DNA from: a virus
Reading direction: 5' to 3' (one strand)
DNA: 48,506 bases
Virus record (IMG/VR): IMGVR_UViG_3300025887_000034
Span: 1-48,506 of that record
Part shown: positions 31,145 through 40,455 of the stretch, one piece after another
Position numbering within the stretch: the first letter of the stretch is position 1
How the letters are laid out: each line of letters starts with the position of its first letter
The notes under the pieces: model-generated
Seen by the model: only the letters and a program-made list of their open reading frames with translations
Told to the model about the DNA's origin: nothing
Databases searched by the model: none
Program-made: the position numbers and the translations under genes

Positions 31145-32784
31145 TGGCAGACCTCGACCCAAAAACCGCAACCCTTCGTGAAGTTGCTGAAGCTTACGCT
31201 GAGAAGTCGAAGCGGGGGAAGGCGTTTGTTACTTCTTCATTACAATTCTTTAAAGACATTGCAGACGAACCCGGCTCTGCCCTACGGCTGTTCGAAAAGG
31301 ACCCTGAAGGGGTTACCCTTCTTTCCAAGACTTTTAAAGGTACAGAAGATACATCGACCGTCAAGACAGCGATGCAAAACCTTCGCCAAGTTGGTTTAAC
31401 CTTAAAAGAGTCCGTCGGTCCTGACACACCAGAATACAAGCTGTTACCAGACAAAGCCCCGAACACAGATGTAAACAATCGTATCTTTGGGCGTAGCGAA
31501 CCTGCTAAAGCTGCATCAGAGGTTGCAATCAACCCAGATAAAGCTAAGATGAGCCAGTTGTTCGCAGGTGTTTCTAAGTATCTTGACAACCCTAATACCA
31601 AAGCCACTGCCCAAGCAATTATTTTTAACCTCAATACTGGCCTTCGTCCTAACGCTGCTGCTGGTCTTCAGGTAACTGCATATAAACCTGATAGTGGTGC
31701 TATCTATATTGAGGCAGAAACCAAGGGTGCAAAGGGCCGTCCTGTAAATATCCCCTTGAACCCTATTGCAGACAGTATCCTACAGGATAGTCTAGCTTCA
31801 GGAAACAAAGAAAACTTCTTTGTTAAACCAAACGGCAAGGTAGTTACATCTAGCGATATGACAGACCTTTTAAAGGATGTCAAGGTAAAAGACATTGCCT
31901 TTGATGCTGCTACGGGTAAATATTTTGATACACTAGCCCCTGCTGGCTTTACAGGTAAGAAGGGTTCGGCCCTTTTGCGTAACATCCACGCTACCGTGGG
32001 ACAATCAATTGGTGTAGACCAAGACCGCCTAGCTTTCTTGCAGGGTCGTAGTCTCAAGTCAGCCGGTAAGAGCAGTACAGGAGAACTCACAACCTACCAG
32101 CAGGCATTTCCGGGTGCAGTTGGTGAAGTTGACCGCCAGAACGCCAATATGTTTGCTAGTTTCTGGGGGGACGCTGCCAAGGAAGCAGGGTTTGACATTA
32201 AATCCAAGATTCCGATGCCAGAAACCCGTATCACAACCCAGACTGCAGGATATGAAGGCTACTTCGAACTCCCGGTTCGTGAAGAGGTTCCCACTACTCT
32301 CAAGTCCACAGACAACATAGACAAGAATGTAACCTCTAGCAACTTACAAGAAGAACTTTCTAGTAAAGGGTTGGACTGGGATGGTCTGGTTAAAAACATA
32401 GGTAAGAAAATTGACACTACAATTAAAGCTGGTGGGGCTGCCCTACTTGGAACGGGTCTTTACGAAGCTGCTCGTGACCCCGAAGGGGCTGGCGCAGCAA
32501 TGGCACGGGACTTGGCTATAGAAGGAGTTGGTTTAGCTGCACGTGTGGGAGCAGGTGTTGCCGGAGCTTTGCCCATGATTTTGGACTCGACAGCTACTGC
32601 TGGTCCCGAACTATCAGAGATGCCACCCCCGCGAACAGACTTTATCCCTGCCAGAGAGGTAGAGGAAACAGACGAAGACATAATGGCACGAGTTGCCACA
32701 CAGGATTCTGGCATGATTCCAGAACCGGACAGGGTTCCTCAAGCCGCCCCTGCCCAAGACCAAGGCTTTCTTTCCGTTAACTAG
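31144..32784 (+). CDS. Tyrosine recombinase-like protein with C-terminal tail
   Basis: 546 aa, coupled to the large terminase. Residues 155-325 follow the tyrosine-recombinase catalytic domain: NTGLRPNAAAGLQ (R168), AETKGAKGRPVNIPL (turn lysine), LLRNIHATVG (R279), GKSSTGELTTYQQ (Y318). The two usual histidines are absent: Ala276 and Lys309 stand in the HxxR and H/W positions. A Gly/Ala-rich hydrophobic part (IKAGGAALLGTGLYEAA, VGLAARVGAGVAGALPM) and a Pro-rich tail ending QGFLSVN follow. Position among head genes suggests a virion or head-assembly role more than integration. Confidence 0.6.
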   Translation: MADLDPKTATLREVAEAYAEKSKRGKAFVTSSLQFFKDIADEPGSALRLFEKDPEGVTLLSKTFKGTEDTSTVKTAMQNLRQVGLTLKESVGPDTPEYKLLPDKAPNTDVNNRIFGRSEPAKAASEVAINPDKAKMSQLFAGVSKYLDNPNTKATAQAIIFNLNTGLRPNAAAGLQVTAYKPDSGAIYIEAETKGAKGRPVNIPLNPIADSILQDSLASGNKENFFVKPNGKVVTSSDMTDLLKDVKVKDIAFDAATGKYFDTLAPAGFTGKKGSALLRNIHATVGQSIGVDQDRLAFLQGRSLKSAGKSSTGELTTYQQAFPGAVGEVDRQNANMFASFWGDAAKEAGFDIKSKIPMPETRITTQTAGYEGYFELPVREEVPTTLKSTDNIDKNVTSSNLQEELSSKGLDWDGLVKNIGKKIDTTIKAGGAALLGTGLYEAARDPEGAGAAMARDLAIEGVGLAARVGAGVAGALPMILDSTATAGPELSEMPPPRTDFIPAREVEETDEDIMARVATQDSGMIPEPDRVPQAAPAQDQGFLSVN

Positions 32785-32793
32785 GAGGCAGAG

Positions 32794-33018
32794 ATGCCAG
32801 ACAATAACTACAACTACGGTGCAGCCTATGTAATGAACTCTGATAAAGTCAGCGTCGATACAGATGAGGGTGCATCAAAACTATACCGTGAAGGTCTTGA
32901 GTTTAACACTCGTGTAAAGACAGGCCCAATCACAGAAGATATGCCCAAGAAGCAAACCAAGCCTACTGTAGAAGCTTCATTTAACACAATGGCAGAAGAC
33001 AGAAACTACTTTAGCTAG
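32794..33018 (+). CDS. Hypothetical 74-aa protein
   Basis: GGAGG lies ahead of the ATG at 32794. Asn/Tyr/Asp-rich and probably unstructured (MPDNNYNYGAAYVMNSDKV). It stands just before the portal gene. No domain recognised. Confidence 0.55.
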   Translation: MPDNNYNYGAAYVMNSDKVSVDTDEGASKLYREGLEFNTRVKTGPITEDMPKKQTKPTVEASFNTMAEDRNYFS

Positions 33019-33026
33019 GACTCTAC

Positions 33027-35153
33027 ATGTCTGAAGATAACTTTCTCCAACCGGATGATGACACGGTAGTTCCGGTACACGCTCCTGATGAGCAGATGCC
33101 GGGTCTTGCAGGATACGTAACCTCAAAGTTTAGGGATGCTGAAACTGGTCGTTTTGCTCACGAGCAACGCTGGCTACAGGCATACAAAAACTTCAGGGGT
33201 ATCTACGACTCTACAACTCAGTATCGTGATTCCGAACGGTCCAAGGTCTTTGTTCGAATTACCAAGACAAAGGTTCTTGCTGCGTTCGGTCAAATAATAG
33301 ACATCCTGTTCGCAAACAAGAAGTTCCCCTTGGTTGTGGAATCAACTCCCGTGCCGGAAGGCATTGCGGAGTTTGCCCACATGAAGACCCCCTTGGACGA
33401 GGCAACTGAACAAGACCCCTATGGGTTCTCAGGAGATGGTCGCGAACTAGCTCCCGGTGCCTTGCAAGCAAAACCCGGTGGTGACTTCTTAGGTGGCCTA
33501 GAGTCCAAGTATGGACAACTAGACCTAGCAGAGGGTCCGGCACGGATAGGCGAACCGCAACTCAAGCCTGCTCAAGAAGCAGCCCTGCGGATGGAAAAAG
33601 TTATACACGACCAACTCACTGACACAAACGCTGTGAACGTGATGCGGAACTCCGTGTTCGAAGCAGCCCTCTTGGGAACTGGCGTTGTAAAGGGACCATT
33701 CAACTTTTACAAGCGGGTCCACAAGTGGGAGCGTAACGAAGAGGGAGAACGGGTTTATAACCCGGATGAGAAGACCGTTCCACGGATTGAGATGGTGTCG
33801 ATATGGGACTTTCACCCTGACCCCTCTGCTACTAGCATAGATGACTGCGAGTACGTCATAGAGCGTCACCGCATGAACCGTCAACAGCTTCGTGCGTTGA
33901 TAAAACGACCACACTTTATTTCGGAAGCAATCGAAGAGTGCCTAGCTAAAGGTCCGAACTATGAGGACAAGTACTACGAGGACACTATTCGTGAGGACGA
34001 GACAGAGCCATTCTACCAAGGCAACCGCTACGAGGTCTTGGAATACTGGGGTGTCTTAGATGCTAAACTAGCCGAAGAAGTTGGCTTGGAAGGTGCTGGA
34101 GACATGTCGGAGTTCGACGAGCTTCAGGTAAACGTCTGGGTTTGCGGCAACATGGTTATACGCTGCGTCTTAAATCCCTTCACACCCGCCCGTATCCCCT
34201 ATCAAGTCTTCCCATACGAAGTCAACCCCTATCAACTCTGGGGTGTCGGTGTAGCGGAGAACATGGAAGATGCTCAGAAGCTAATGAACGGTCACGTTCG
34301 TATGGCTATCGACAACCTCGCCCTTGCAGGCAACCTCGTCTTTGACGTAGATGAAGCTAGTCTCGTGCCGGGACAGAACATGGACATCTTCCCCGGAAAG
34401 ATATTCCGTAGGCAGTCTGGTGTTACAGGCACAGCCATCAACGGCTTAAAGTTTCCGAACACGGCGGGGGAAAACCTGCAGATGTACCAGATTAGTCGTC
34501 AGCTTGCTGATGAAGAGACGGGCATCCCGTCAATCATGCACGGACAGACAGGTGTAACCGGAACTGGGCGAACCGCCGCTGGCCTTTCCATGCTCATGGG
34601 TTCTGCTGGCTTGTCCATGAAGACTGTCATCAAGAACATTGACGATATGCTCTTGAAGCCCTTGGGCGAAGCCTACTTCCAGTGGAACATGCAGTTCAAC
34701 GAGGAAGCAGAAGACATCCAAGGCGACCTAGAAATTAAACCACGCGGCGTTGCAGCCGTGATGCAGAAAGAGGTTCGCACACAGCGGCTAACGTCCCTGT
34801 TGCAAACCGTCGCCAACCCCATGTTAGCTCCGTTCATCAAGATACCAAACCTGATGCGCGAACTGGCTATCTCACAGGACATAGACCCTGACAGCCTAGT
34901 CAACGATGCAAACCAAGCACAACTCTACGCAAAAATGTTACAAGGAATGCAGGCTAATGTACAGCAAGGAACAGGCGAAGCTGGTGGCCCCGCTGCTGGC
35001 CCAGCCCAAGATATGGCAGGGGCTGGAGGAGTATCTCCAAATCCTGAAGGAACAGACCCACAGGGGTCTGGTAACGGCACAATCGGAGTCGGAACTGCGC
35101 CAACTGCAGGGGAAAGCGGCTTTACTGGAAATGCTCCTTCAGTTGAAGGATAA
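33027..35153 (+). CDS. Portal protein (podovirus type)
   Basis: 708 aa. The N-terminal part (FRDAETGRFAHEQRWLQAYK, then SKVFVRITKTKVLAAFGQII) and central WDFHPDPSATSIDDCEYVIE, YEVLEYWGV, GVGVAENMEDAQKLMNG, then ETGIPSIMHGQTGVTGTGRT are the usual portal landmarks of marine T7-like phages. It forms the dodecameric ring through which DNA enters. The last 60 residues are Gly/Pro-rich and low complexity, where another gene is read in the +1 frame. Confidence 0.88.
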   Translation: MSEDNFLQPDDDTVVPVHAPDEQMPGLAGYVTSKFRDAETGRFAHEQRWLQAYKNFRGIYDSTTQYRDSERSKVFVRITKTKVLAAFGQIIDILFANKKFPLVVESTPVPEGIAEFAHMKTPLDEATEQDPYGFSGDGRELAPGALQAKPGGDFLGGLESKYGQLDLAEGPARIGEPQLKPAQEAALRMEKVIHDQLTDTNAVNVMRNSVFEAALLGTGVVKGPFNFYKRVHKWERNEEGERVYNPDEKTVPRIEMVSIWDFHPDPSATSIDDCEYVIERHRMNRQQLRALIKRPHFISEAIEECLAKGPNYEDKYYEDTIREDETEPFYQGNRYEVLEYWGVLDAKLAEEVGLEGAGDMSEFDELQVNVWVCGNMVIRCVLNPFTPARIPYQVFPYEVNPYQLWGVGVAENMEDAQKLMNGHVRMAIDNLALAGNLVFDVDEASLVPGQNMDIFPGKIFRRQSGVTGTAINGLKFPNTAGENLQMYQISRQLADEETGIPSIMHGQTGVTGTGRTAAGLSMLMGSAGLSMKTVIKNIDDMLLKPLGEAYFQWNMQFNEEAEDIQGDLEIKPRGVAAVMQKEVRTQRLTSLLQTVANPMLAPFIKIPNLMRELAISQDIDPDSLVNDANQAQLYAKMLQGMQANVQQGTGEAGGPAAGPAQDMAGAGGVSPNPEGTDPQGSGNGTIGVGTAPTAGESGFTGNAPSVEG

Positions 35154-35184
35154 CCACGAGGCAATAGTTAGAAATGGCACCTAA
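34957..35184 (+). CDS. Small helical protein overprinted on the portal end
   Basis: 75 aa from ATG 34957, lying 197 bases inside the portal gene in the +1 frame. The sequence WQGLEEYLQILKEQTHRG, then SELRQLQGKAALLEMLLQL has the regular helix and LQG.....L..LL.L signature that I recall from the small gene after the portal in many marine phages. AAGGA precedes the start. It ends inside the next gene (11-base overlap). The portal tail over this stretch is low complexity, as expected where it is overprinted. Confidence 0.7.
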   Translation: MYSKEQAKLVAPLLAQPKIWQGLEEYLQILKEQTHRGLVTAQSESELRQLQGKAALLEMLLQLKDNHEAIVRNGT

Positions 35185-38100
35185 ACCACCAACGTTCTTT
35201 AACCCAGAATCTATTAGCTATGACCAGTATTCCAAGGGTCCTGTTGACTTCTACAATCAGGCCCTAGATGTGGATAGCTTGACAGGTACTGGTATTGATA
35301 TTGTCAACCCCGATGACATTACCAAGTTGAAGGATTATGGGATAGCTGGTGGTGGTGGTGACGACGGCGGCGATACTCAGGATGATGCCCTGAATGACTT
35401 GGGGGGTATAAATATACAGGCCACTCCTGAAGAAATAGCGCAGGGAAAAACTTCGATGTTTCCGGGCGGGACGGGGATAGAGTACAATAACTTTAATGCC
35501 TACGATAAATACGAGTCCTATTCGGACTACATAACCGGAGAAAAGCCGCCGGGGATGGCAGACCGGGTAGACTTTATTTCTAACGTCATGGAACCCCTCA
35601 CATCTGGCAGGTTTGGAGACATAGACTTTACAGCGGGAACGAAGGGGCTTGCTGACCGCGTTGGAACCGACATGGTCGAGGGCGTTACAAAGCCCGATGC
35701 TAAGACTGGGATAAAGGGAGCCTTGGTAGCTGCAAACCCCATGCTAGGTCTTGTAGGCTCTGCCGTACTCAGCACCACCACCGTAAGAAACGCTTTTGGC
35801 AACATCAGCGCACGGCCTGATGGTATCCTTGGTATGGTTGCAGATGCGGTTCACTCTACTCAGTACGCGGATATGGCGCACAATAGGGCTGTTGCACGGG
35901 CCAACATGACTGATTTTAGAGAGTCAGTGAGTGGCATGACTGAAGACCGTTTTCAAGATGACAGTTTAGCAGGAAGATTTGCAGCAGACCGGGACATTGG
36001 CTTCTCCATGTCGTTTGGAAGCGGCACCGGAGCAACAGGCATAACCCGCAAAGCCGGAACCTTCACCTACACAGGAAACATGCGCGGCCTAGACAATCAA
36101 ACCCTGAAGAACATGGAAGCTGTGCAGCGGGGCTTTGTCCCTAGTACCTTTGGAAACCGAAACTTTGGTTTTGACTACACAGGCAGGGGTGCCACCACTT
36201 TCGAGGAAGCCGGTTACAGCGGGGAAGTTGCAGGGGGTGGACGCTACACCGATACCGGAGCTTTTATGGACCGGTACGGTCGTACTTCCATGATGGGCCT
36301 TGCCAGTCACTCTAAGTCTTTAGCAGCCAAGCATGGTTTAAGTGAAGCTGAGATTGGTTCAATCCTGAGTGCCACCCGTAAAGGTCAAGGGAAGCTCATG
36401 GATAATATCAAGGCAGCAAAAGCTTCCAAGGCGCAGGCATTAGAGACAGCAAGAATCGTAGAAGAAAGAACAAGGCAGGCAGCAGCAGACAAAGCACTTA
36501 GAGACCAATATGGTTCCGGTGTTGTTACCAGTGAAGACAGTGGCGGTGATTATGGTGTCGGCGGCGGCGGCGGTGACTTTGATAGTGGTGGTAATTTTGG
36601 TTCTACCGCAGATGATGATGTAGAAGCAGGGGATTTTAAATATGGCGGTAAAGTACCCGGCTACGCCATGGGAACCCCGCCAGCGGGGGTACAAGCCTCA
36701 CAGAGCGGTTTTGTAGACAGACCGCCATCACAGGTCTCCGAAGCCGGTAAAGTCGCTGACGACCGTCCTATGAAGGCTAAAGAGGGAACCTACGTTATAA
36801 ATGCGGCTGCTGTCGAGTTCGCGGGAGAGCAGGACATCCGCAAAATGATTATGGATGCCCAGAAAGAAGCGGTTCGCAGGGGTCTTTCAACAGGAGACTT
36901 TGAACGGCATTCCGACCTCGTTGATATTGCGGTGTCTCGCGGGGAAGTAACCGTAGCCCCACACCTAGTAGATATCATTGGCGAAGACCGCCTAGAGAAG
37001 ATTAATAAACGAGGCATTCGGAAAACCGAACAGCGCATAGCAGAGAATGGGCAGGAGCCGGTTCAAGCCGCAGGGGGTGGCTTTATCACTAGAAAAAAGT
37101 TTCATAGTGGCGGGGGCGTACACTCGCACAACGTAAAAGCAGCAGTAGGTATATCTGGGACTTCCAAGTATGGTATGACTAGCGAAGACTTAGAAATTGA
37201 CCATCTTCAGGAAGAACAATATAAAAGAAAATCAGCCACTCCTACTTTTAAATCTAAAGCTGAAGAAGAGTTGTATAATCAGGGAGTTCAATTCGGTGAC
37301 ACAGAGGTTTTTGCTGACATACTAGGTAAAACAAACTTTAATAAGCTTATTCAAGCAGCGGCTAGAGATAGTAGAACATTAAGTGATACTGTAACAACTT
37401 TAAGACCGGGTGAGAACGTGGCTAACCCTTACCACAGGAATGCAATGGGGTTATACGCTCAGTATGGGCGAGAACCCTACACTTCACCTGTATATGAAGA
37501 TGGTGAAATAAATTATACAGATTCTCTAAATAATCGCATGGGTGCAAAATCCACTAAAGACTTTAGAGCAGACGTATCGAATAGTGCTATACTAATGAGA
37601 AGTCCCGCCGGATTTGGTGGACCTAGCACGGATTATTTAAAACCCCCTATGGCTTATACTGCAACTCTAGCCCATGAATTAATGCACAAGGGGGCAGACA
37701 TACTAGCAAACGACCCAAACTTTAATCCTAGTAGGTCGTTGGTTGCAATGCAAGGGTTATACGCAAGATTACCCAGCATTACTAGATATATAGATGATAA
37801 AATAGATTTTGAAACGTATAGTAAAGCAAAGGATGAAAAACGAACTAGCGGAGATGCCGAACATAGGTACATTGCGGCTGTTATAGGGCAAGCTTATCTA
37901 CGAAGAAATATAGAAAGTGTAGCGGGAGCTTTTGAAAAGTCACAAAGACCCCCTAAAGGTTTTGAAGATTCATTTGGAAAAGTGACAGGCTCTGACCTTG
38001 TAAACGAAGCAAAACAGAATATTCTATATGAAACACGAAGAGTATTTGAAAGTTATTTAACTCCTGCAAACAGGAAACAGTTTTTTGAAGAAAACAGCCT

Positions 38101-38437
38101 GTTTAAATTAGATTCTGAATATGACACTTTAGATTTAAAAGTAGGAAAGATTTGGAACAGAAAAGATGTAAATGAAATTCCGTTTGAAGAATTAGCTGCA
38201 GCCTATGATTCTATAAACAGAATTATGGCAGAAGATTACGCAGCAATATTGTTTAAAAACGCGGTAGTAGATAAGCCCGTTAACATCCCCCGTAGGAAGA
38301 CCTCTCCAAAACCAGCTTCTGCAAAAGCACCCTTACAGGATGCAACAGGTGCCGCAGTAGGAAGTCAACCTGCACCCGAACAAAAATATGAACGCGGCTT
38401 CCTAGACAAGATGCTAGGTGTAACACCTGCGTACTAA
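35174..38437 (+). CDS. Large virion protein with zincin-like HELMH motif
   Basis: 1087 aa. After acidic and Gly-rich parts, residues 491-502 read GGKVPGYAMGTP, then two related units, KEGTYVINAAAVEFAGEQDI and SRGEVTVAPHLVDIIGEDRL, a pattern common in large marine phage structural proteins. The C-terminal third has LAHELMHKG (H834, E835, H838), the HExxH zinc-metalloprotease motif, and E896 could be the third ligand. The end is RGFLDKMLGV. A virion protein with a possible peptidase domain is my reading; activity is unproven. Confidence 0.6.
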   Translation: MAPKPPTFFNPESISYDQYSKGPVDFYNQALDVDSLTGTGIDIVNPDDITKLKDYGIAGGGGDDGGDTQDDALNDLGGINIQATPEEIAQGKTSMFPGGTGIEYNNFNAYDKYESYSDYITGEKPPGMADRVDFISNVMEPLTSGRFGDIDFTAGTKGLADRVGTDMVEGVTKPDAKTGIKGALVAANPMLGLVGSAVLSTTTVRNAFGNISARPDGILGMVADAVHSTQYADMAHNRAVARANMTDFRESVSGMTEDRFQDDSLAGRFAADRDIGFSMSFGSGTGATGITRKAGTFTYTGNMRGLDNQTLKNMEAVQRGFVPSTFGNRNFGFDYTGRGATTFEEAGYSGEVAGGGRYTDTGAFMDRYGRTSMMGLASHSKSLAAKHGLSEAEIGSILSATRKGQGKLMDNIKAAKASKAQALETARIVEERTRQAAADKALRDQYGSGVVTSEDSGGDYGVGGGGGDFDSGGNFGSTADDDVEAGDFKYGGKVPGYAMGTPPAGVQASQSGFVDRPPSQVSEAGKVADDRPMKAKEGTYVINAAAVEFAGEQDIRKMIMDAQKEAVRRGLSTGDFERHSDLVDIAVSRGEVTVAPHLVDIIGEDRLEKINKRGIRKTEQRIAENGQEPVQAAGGGFITRKKFHSGGGVHSHNVKAAVGISGTSKYGMTSEDLEIDHLQEEQYKRKSATPTFKSKAEEELYNQGVQFGDTEVFADILGKTNFNKLIQAAARDSRTLSDTVTTLRPGENVANPYHRNAMGLYAQYGREPYTSPVYEDGEINYTDSLNNRMGAKSTKDFRADVSNSAILMRSPAGFGGPSTDYLKPPMAYTATLAHELMHKGADILANDPNFNPSRSLVAMQGLYARLPSITRYIDDKIDFETYSKAKDEKRTSGDAEHRYIAAVIGQAYLRRNIESVAGAFEKSQRPPKGFEDSFGKVTGSDLVNEAKQNILYETRRVFESYLTPANRKQFFEENSLFKLDSEYDTLDLKVGKIWNRKDVNEIPFEELAAAYDSINRIMAEDYAAILFKNAVVDKPVNIPRRKTSPKPASAKAPLQDATGAAVGSQPAPEQKYERGFLDKMLGVTPAY

Positions 38438-38443
38438 TCCGCT

Positions 38444-38505
38444 GGCTACCCACAAGTTCGTGGCCCCAGCACAACCGACGCGGCTACCCACAGCCATGTG
38501 GCCCC
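38444..38505 (+). repeat. Two 24-base direct repeats before the scaffold gene
   Basis: Copies at 38444-38467 and 38482-38505 share GGCTACCCACA at one end and GTGGCCCC at the other. Each can fold through CCAC/GTGG. They fill most of the 86-base gap before the scaffold gene. Confidence 0.65.
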
Positions 38506-38523
38506 GCAAGTGAGGTAAATACA

Positions 38524-39423
38524 ATGGCAAAAGCAAGAGGCCACCGTGCCAACAAAGTAAACGACTCTTTCGGAACAATCAACAACGACTCCCTGTACAA
38601 AGGAAAATACCGGGACGAAGTTTACAAGGATGAAGACGAAGAGTCAAATGTGGAAGCTCAAGACGCTGACCCCGTAGAACAAGCGGCTACTCAGCAAGAA
38701 CAGAGCGAAAGCTTCGTAGAAGCCAAGAAGGAATCTAGCGAAGACCACGACTACAAGAAACGGTATGATGACTTGAAACGTCATTATGATTCCAAGGTAG
38801 ACGAGTTCAAAGGAGAAATTGAAAACCTACGAAAAACAATGACAGACCGTGCGGCAGAAATGCCACGAGGCGTAACGCCCCCACGAACACAAGAAGAGCT
38901 AGATGAGTTCAAGGAACGATACCCAGATGTCTTCGAAGTTGTTCAGACGGTTTCGAGTATGCAGACCGAATCACAGGTTGCAAAACTACGACAAGAACTA
39001 GGCACTATTCAGGAACGGGAAAAGGAACTAGAAAAGCAGAAAGCCTACGAGCAACTGCTTCGCGCCCACCCCGACTTCGCAGAGTTAAAGGCCGACGAAA
39101 AGTTCTTGACATGGTTAGAAGAGCAGCCAAGCTCAATTGCAGATGGTATCTATAAGAATAGTACCGACTCCAAGTGGGCGGCACGGGTCATAGACCTCTA
39201 CAAAGCCGATACCGGCTCAACTAAAAAGAAGAAGACCAAAGATGCTTCGGCAGCAGACGCAGTTACCAGAACCCCTGCTAGGGACGTAAATACGGATGCT
39301 ATTGGAGACAAGAAAATCTGGAAAGCTTCACAAATCGCCAAGATGAAACCGTGGGAGTTCGAGAAGATGGAAGCTGAACTCGACCAAGCACGGAATGAAG
39401 GGCGAATCGACTTAAACTCTTAA
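38524..39423 (+). CDS. Capsid scaffolding protein
   Basis: 299 aa, strongly charged and coiled-coil-rich. Residues 60-110 form one long coil (YKKRYDDLKRHYDSKVDEF), then RYPDVFEVVQTVSSMQTES and a second coil. The C-terminal part is basic. Its position just before the major capsid gene and its Glu/Lys/Gln make-up match gp9-type scaffolds, which drive prohead assembly and then leave. Confidence 0.8.
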   Translation: MAKARGHRANKVNDSFGTINNDSLYKGKYRDEVYKDEDEESNVEAQDADPVEQAATQQEQSESFVEAKKESSEDHDYKKRYDDLKRHYDSKVDEFKGEIENLRKTMTDRAAEMPRGVTPPRTQEELDEFKERYPDVFEVVQTVSSMQTESQVAKLRQELGTIQEREKELEKQKAYEQLLRAHPDFAELKADEKFLTWLEEQPSSIADGIYKNSTDSKWAARVIDLYKADTGSTKKKKTKDASAADAVTRTPARDVNTDAIGDKKIWKASQIAKMKPWEFEKMEAELDQARNEGRIDLNS

Positions 39424-39451
39424 AACCTCAAAAATAGAGAAGGAATGAACA

Positions 39452-40441
39452 ATGGCGTTCACTACTGCTTCTGGATATGGAAACTTACCTTCCGGTAATT
39501 TTGCACCAGAAATCTTTAGCCAAAAAGTTCTCAAATTCTTTCGTCGCGCTTCGGTTGTTGAAGACATCACGAACACAGATTACGCTGGCGAAATTGAAAA
39601 CTTTGGCGACACAGTCCGTATCATCAAAGAGCCGACTGTTACAGTATCCGCTTACCAGCGGGGTTCTGTTGTAAACCCACAAGACTTGGCTGATGACCAG
39701 ATTACTATGGTTGTTGACCAAGCTAATGCGTTTGCTTTCAAAATCGACGACATTGAAGAGCGTCACTCGCACGTAAACTTCGAGGCACTTGCTACCTCTT
39801 CAGGTGCATTTGCATTGAAGCGTAAGTACGACAAGACTGTTCTTCAGGCTATGGCTAACGGTGCAGGTATTGCAGCTTCTGCTGTATCCGGCACAACTCT
39901 GACTACTACTGCTGCTGCAGGTACTCTTGGTACTGCTGCTGCACCAATCAACATTGAGACAGACGACGCTGGCATCAACATGATGCTTGCAATGGCCCGT
40001 CTCCTTGACGATGAGTCAGTGCCAGAAGAAAATCGCTGGTTTGTAGCACCACCAATCTTCTACGAGAAGGTGTTTCAAGCTGGGAATAAAATTGCGGAAG
40101 TACAGGTTACTGGCGACGGTACCTCACCACTTCGCAACGGTCTTGCAACTGTCGGCACACTTGCTGGCTTCCGTTGCTACAAGTCAACTGCTCTTAACAG
40201 CACAGGCGGCACAGACCAAGTTACTTTGACAGACGCATCTGCAACCCTCGCAACTGATGGTTCTGAGAACATTGTTCTTGCAGGTCACATGTCATCCACC
40301 TCTACTGCTTCGCACATTGCGAAAACAGAAGTGGTTCGTTCAACTGAATCGTTCTCCGACGTTATTCGTGGACTGCATGTTTTTGGGCAAAAAGTACTTC
40401 GCCAAGAAGCAATCGTTCGCGGTGTCGTAGACTTCGCATAA
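39452..40441 (+). CDS. Major capsid protein
   Basis: 329 aa, with AAGGA ahead of the ATG. It starts MAFTTASGYGNLPSGNFAPE and runs IFSQKVLKFFRRASVVEDIT, then FGDTVRIIKEPTVTVS, YQRGSVVNPQDL and DQANAFAFKIDDIEE: the known start of T7/P22-type coat proteins in marine phages (HK97 fold). EENRWFVAPPIFYEKV is a further landmark. Strong, balanced codon use suits a highly expressed gene. Confidence 0.92.
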   Translation: MAFTTASGYGNLPSGNFAPEIFSQKVLKFFRRASVVEDITNTDYAGEIENFGDTVRIIKEPTVTVSAYQRGSVVNPQDLADDQITMVVDQANAFAFKIDDIEERHSHVNFEALATSSGAFALKRKYDKTVLQAMANGAGIAASAVSGTTLTTTAAAGTLGTAAAPINIETDDAGINMMLAMARLLDDESVPEENRWFVAPPIFYEKVFQAGNKIAEVQVTGDGTSPLRNGLATVGTLAGFRCYKSTALNSTGGTDQVTLTDASATLATDGSENIVLAGHMSSTSTASHIAKTEVVRSTESFSDVIRGLHVFGQKVLRQEAIVRGVVDFA

Positions 40442-40455
40442 GGGGGGCTAGATAA

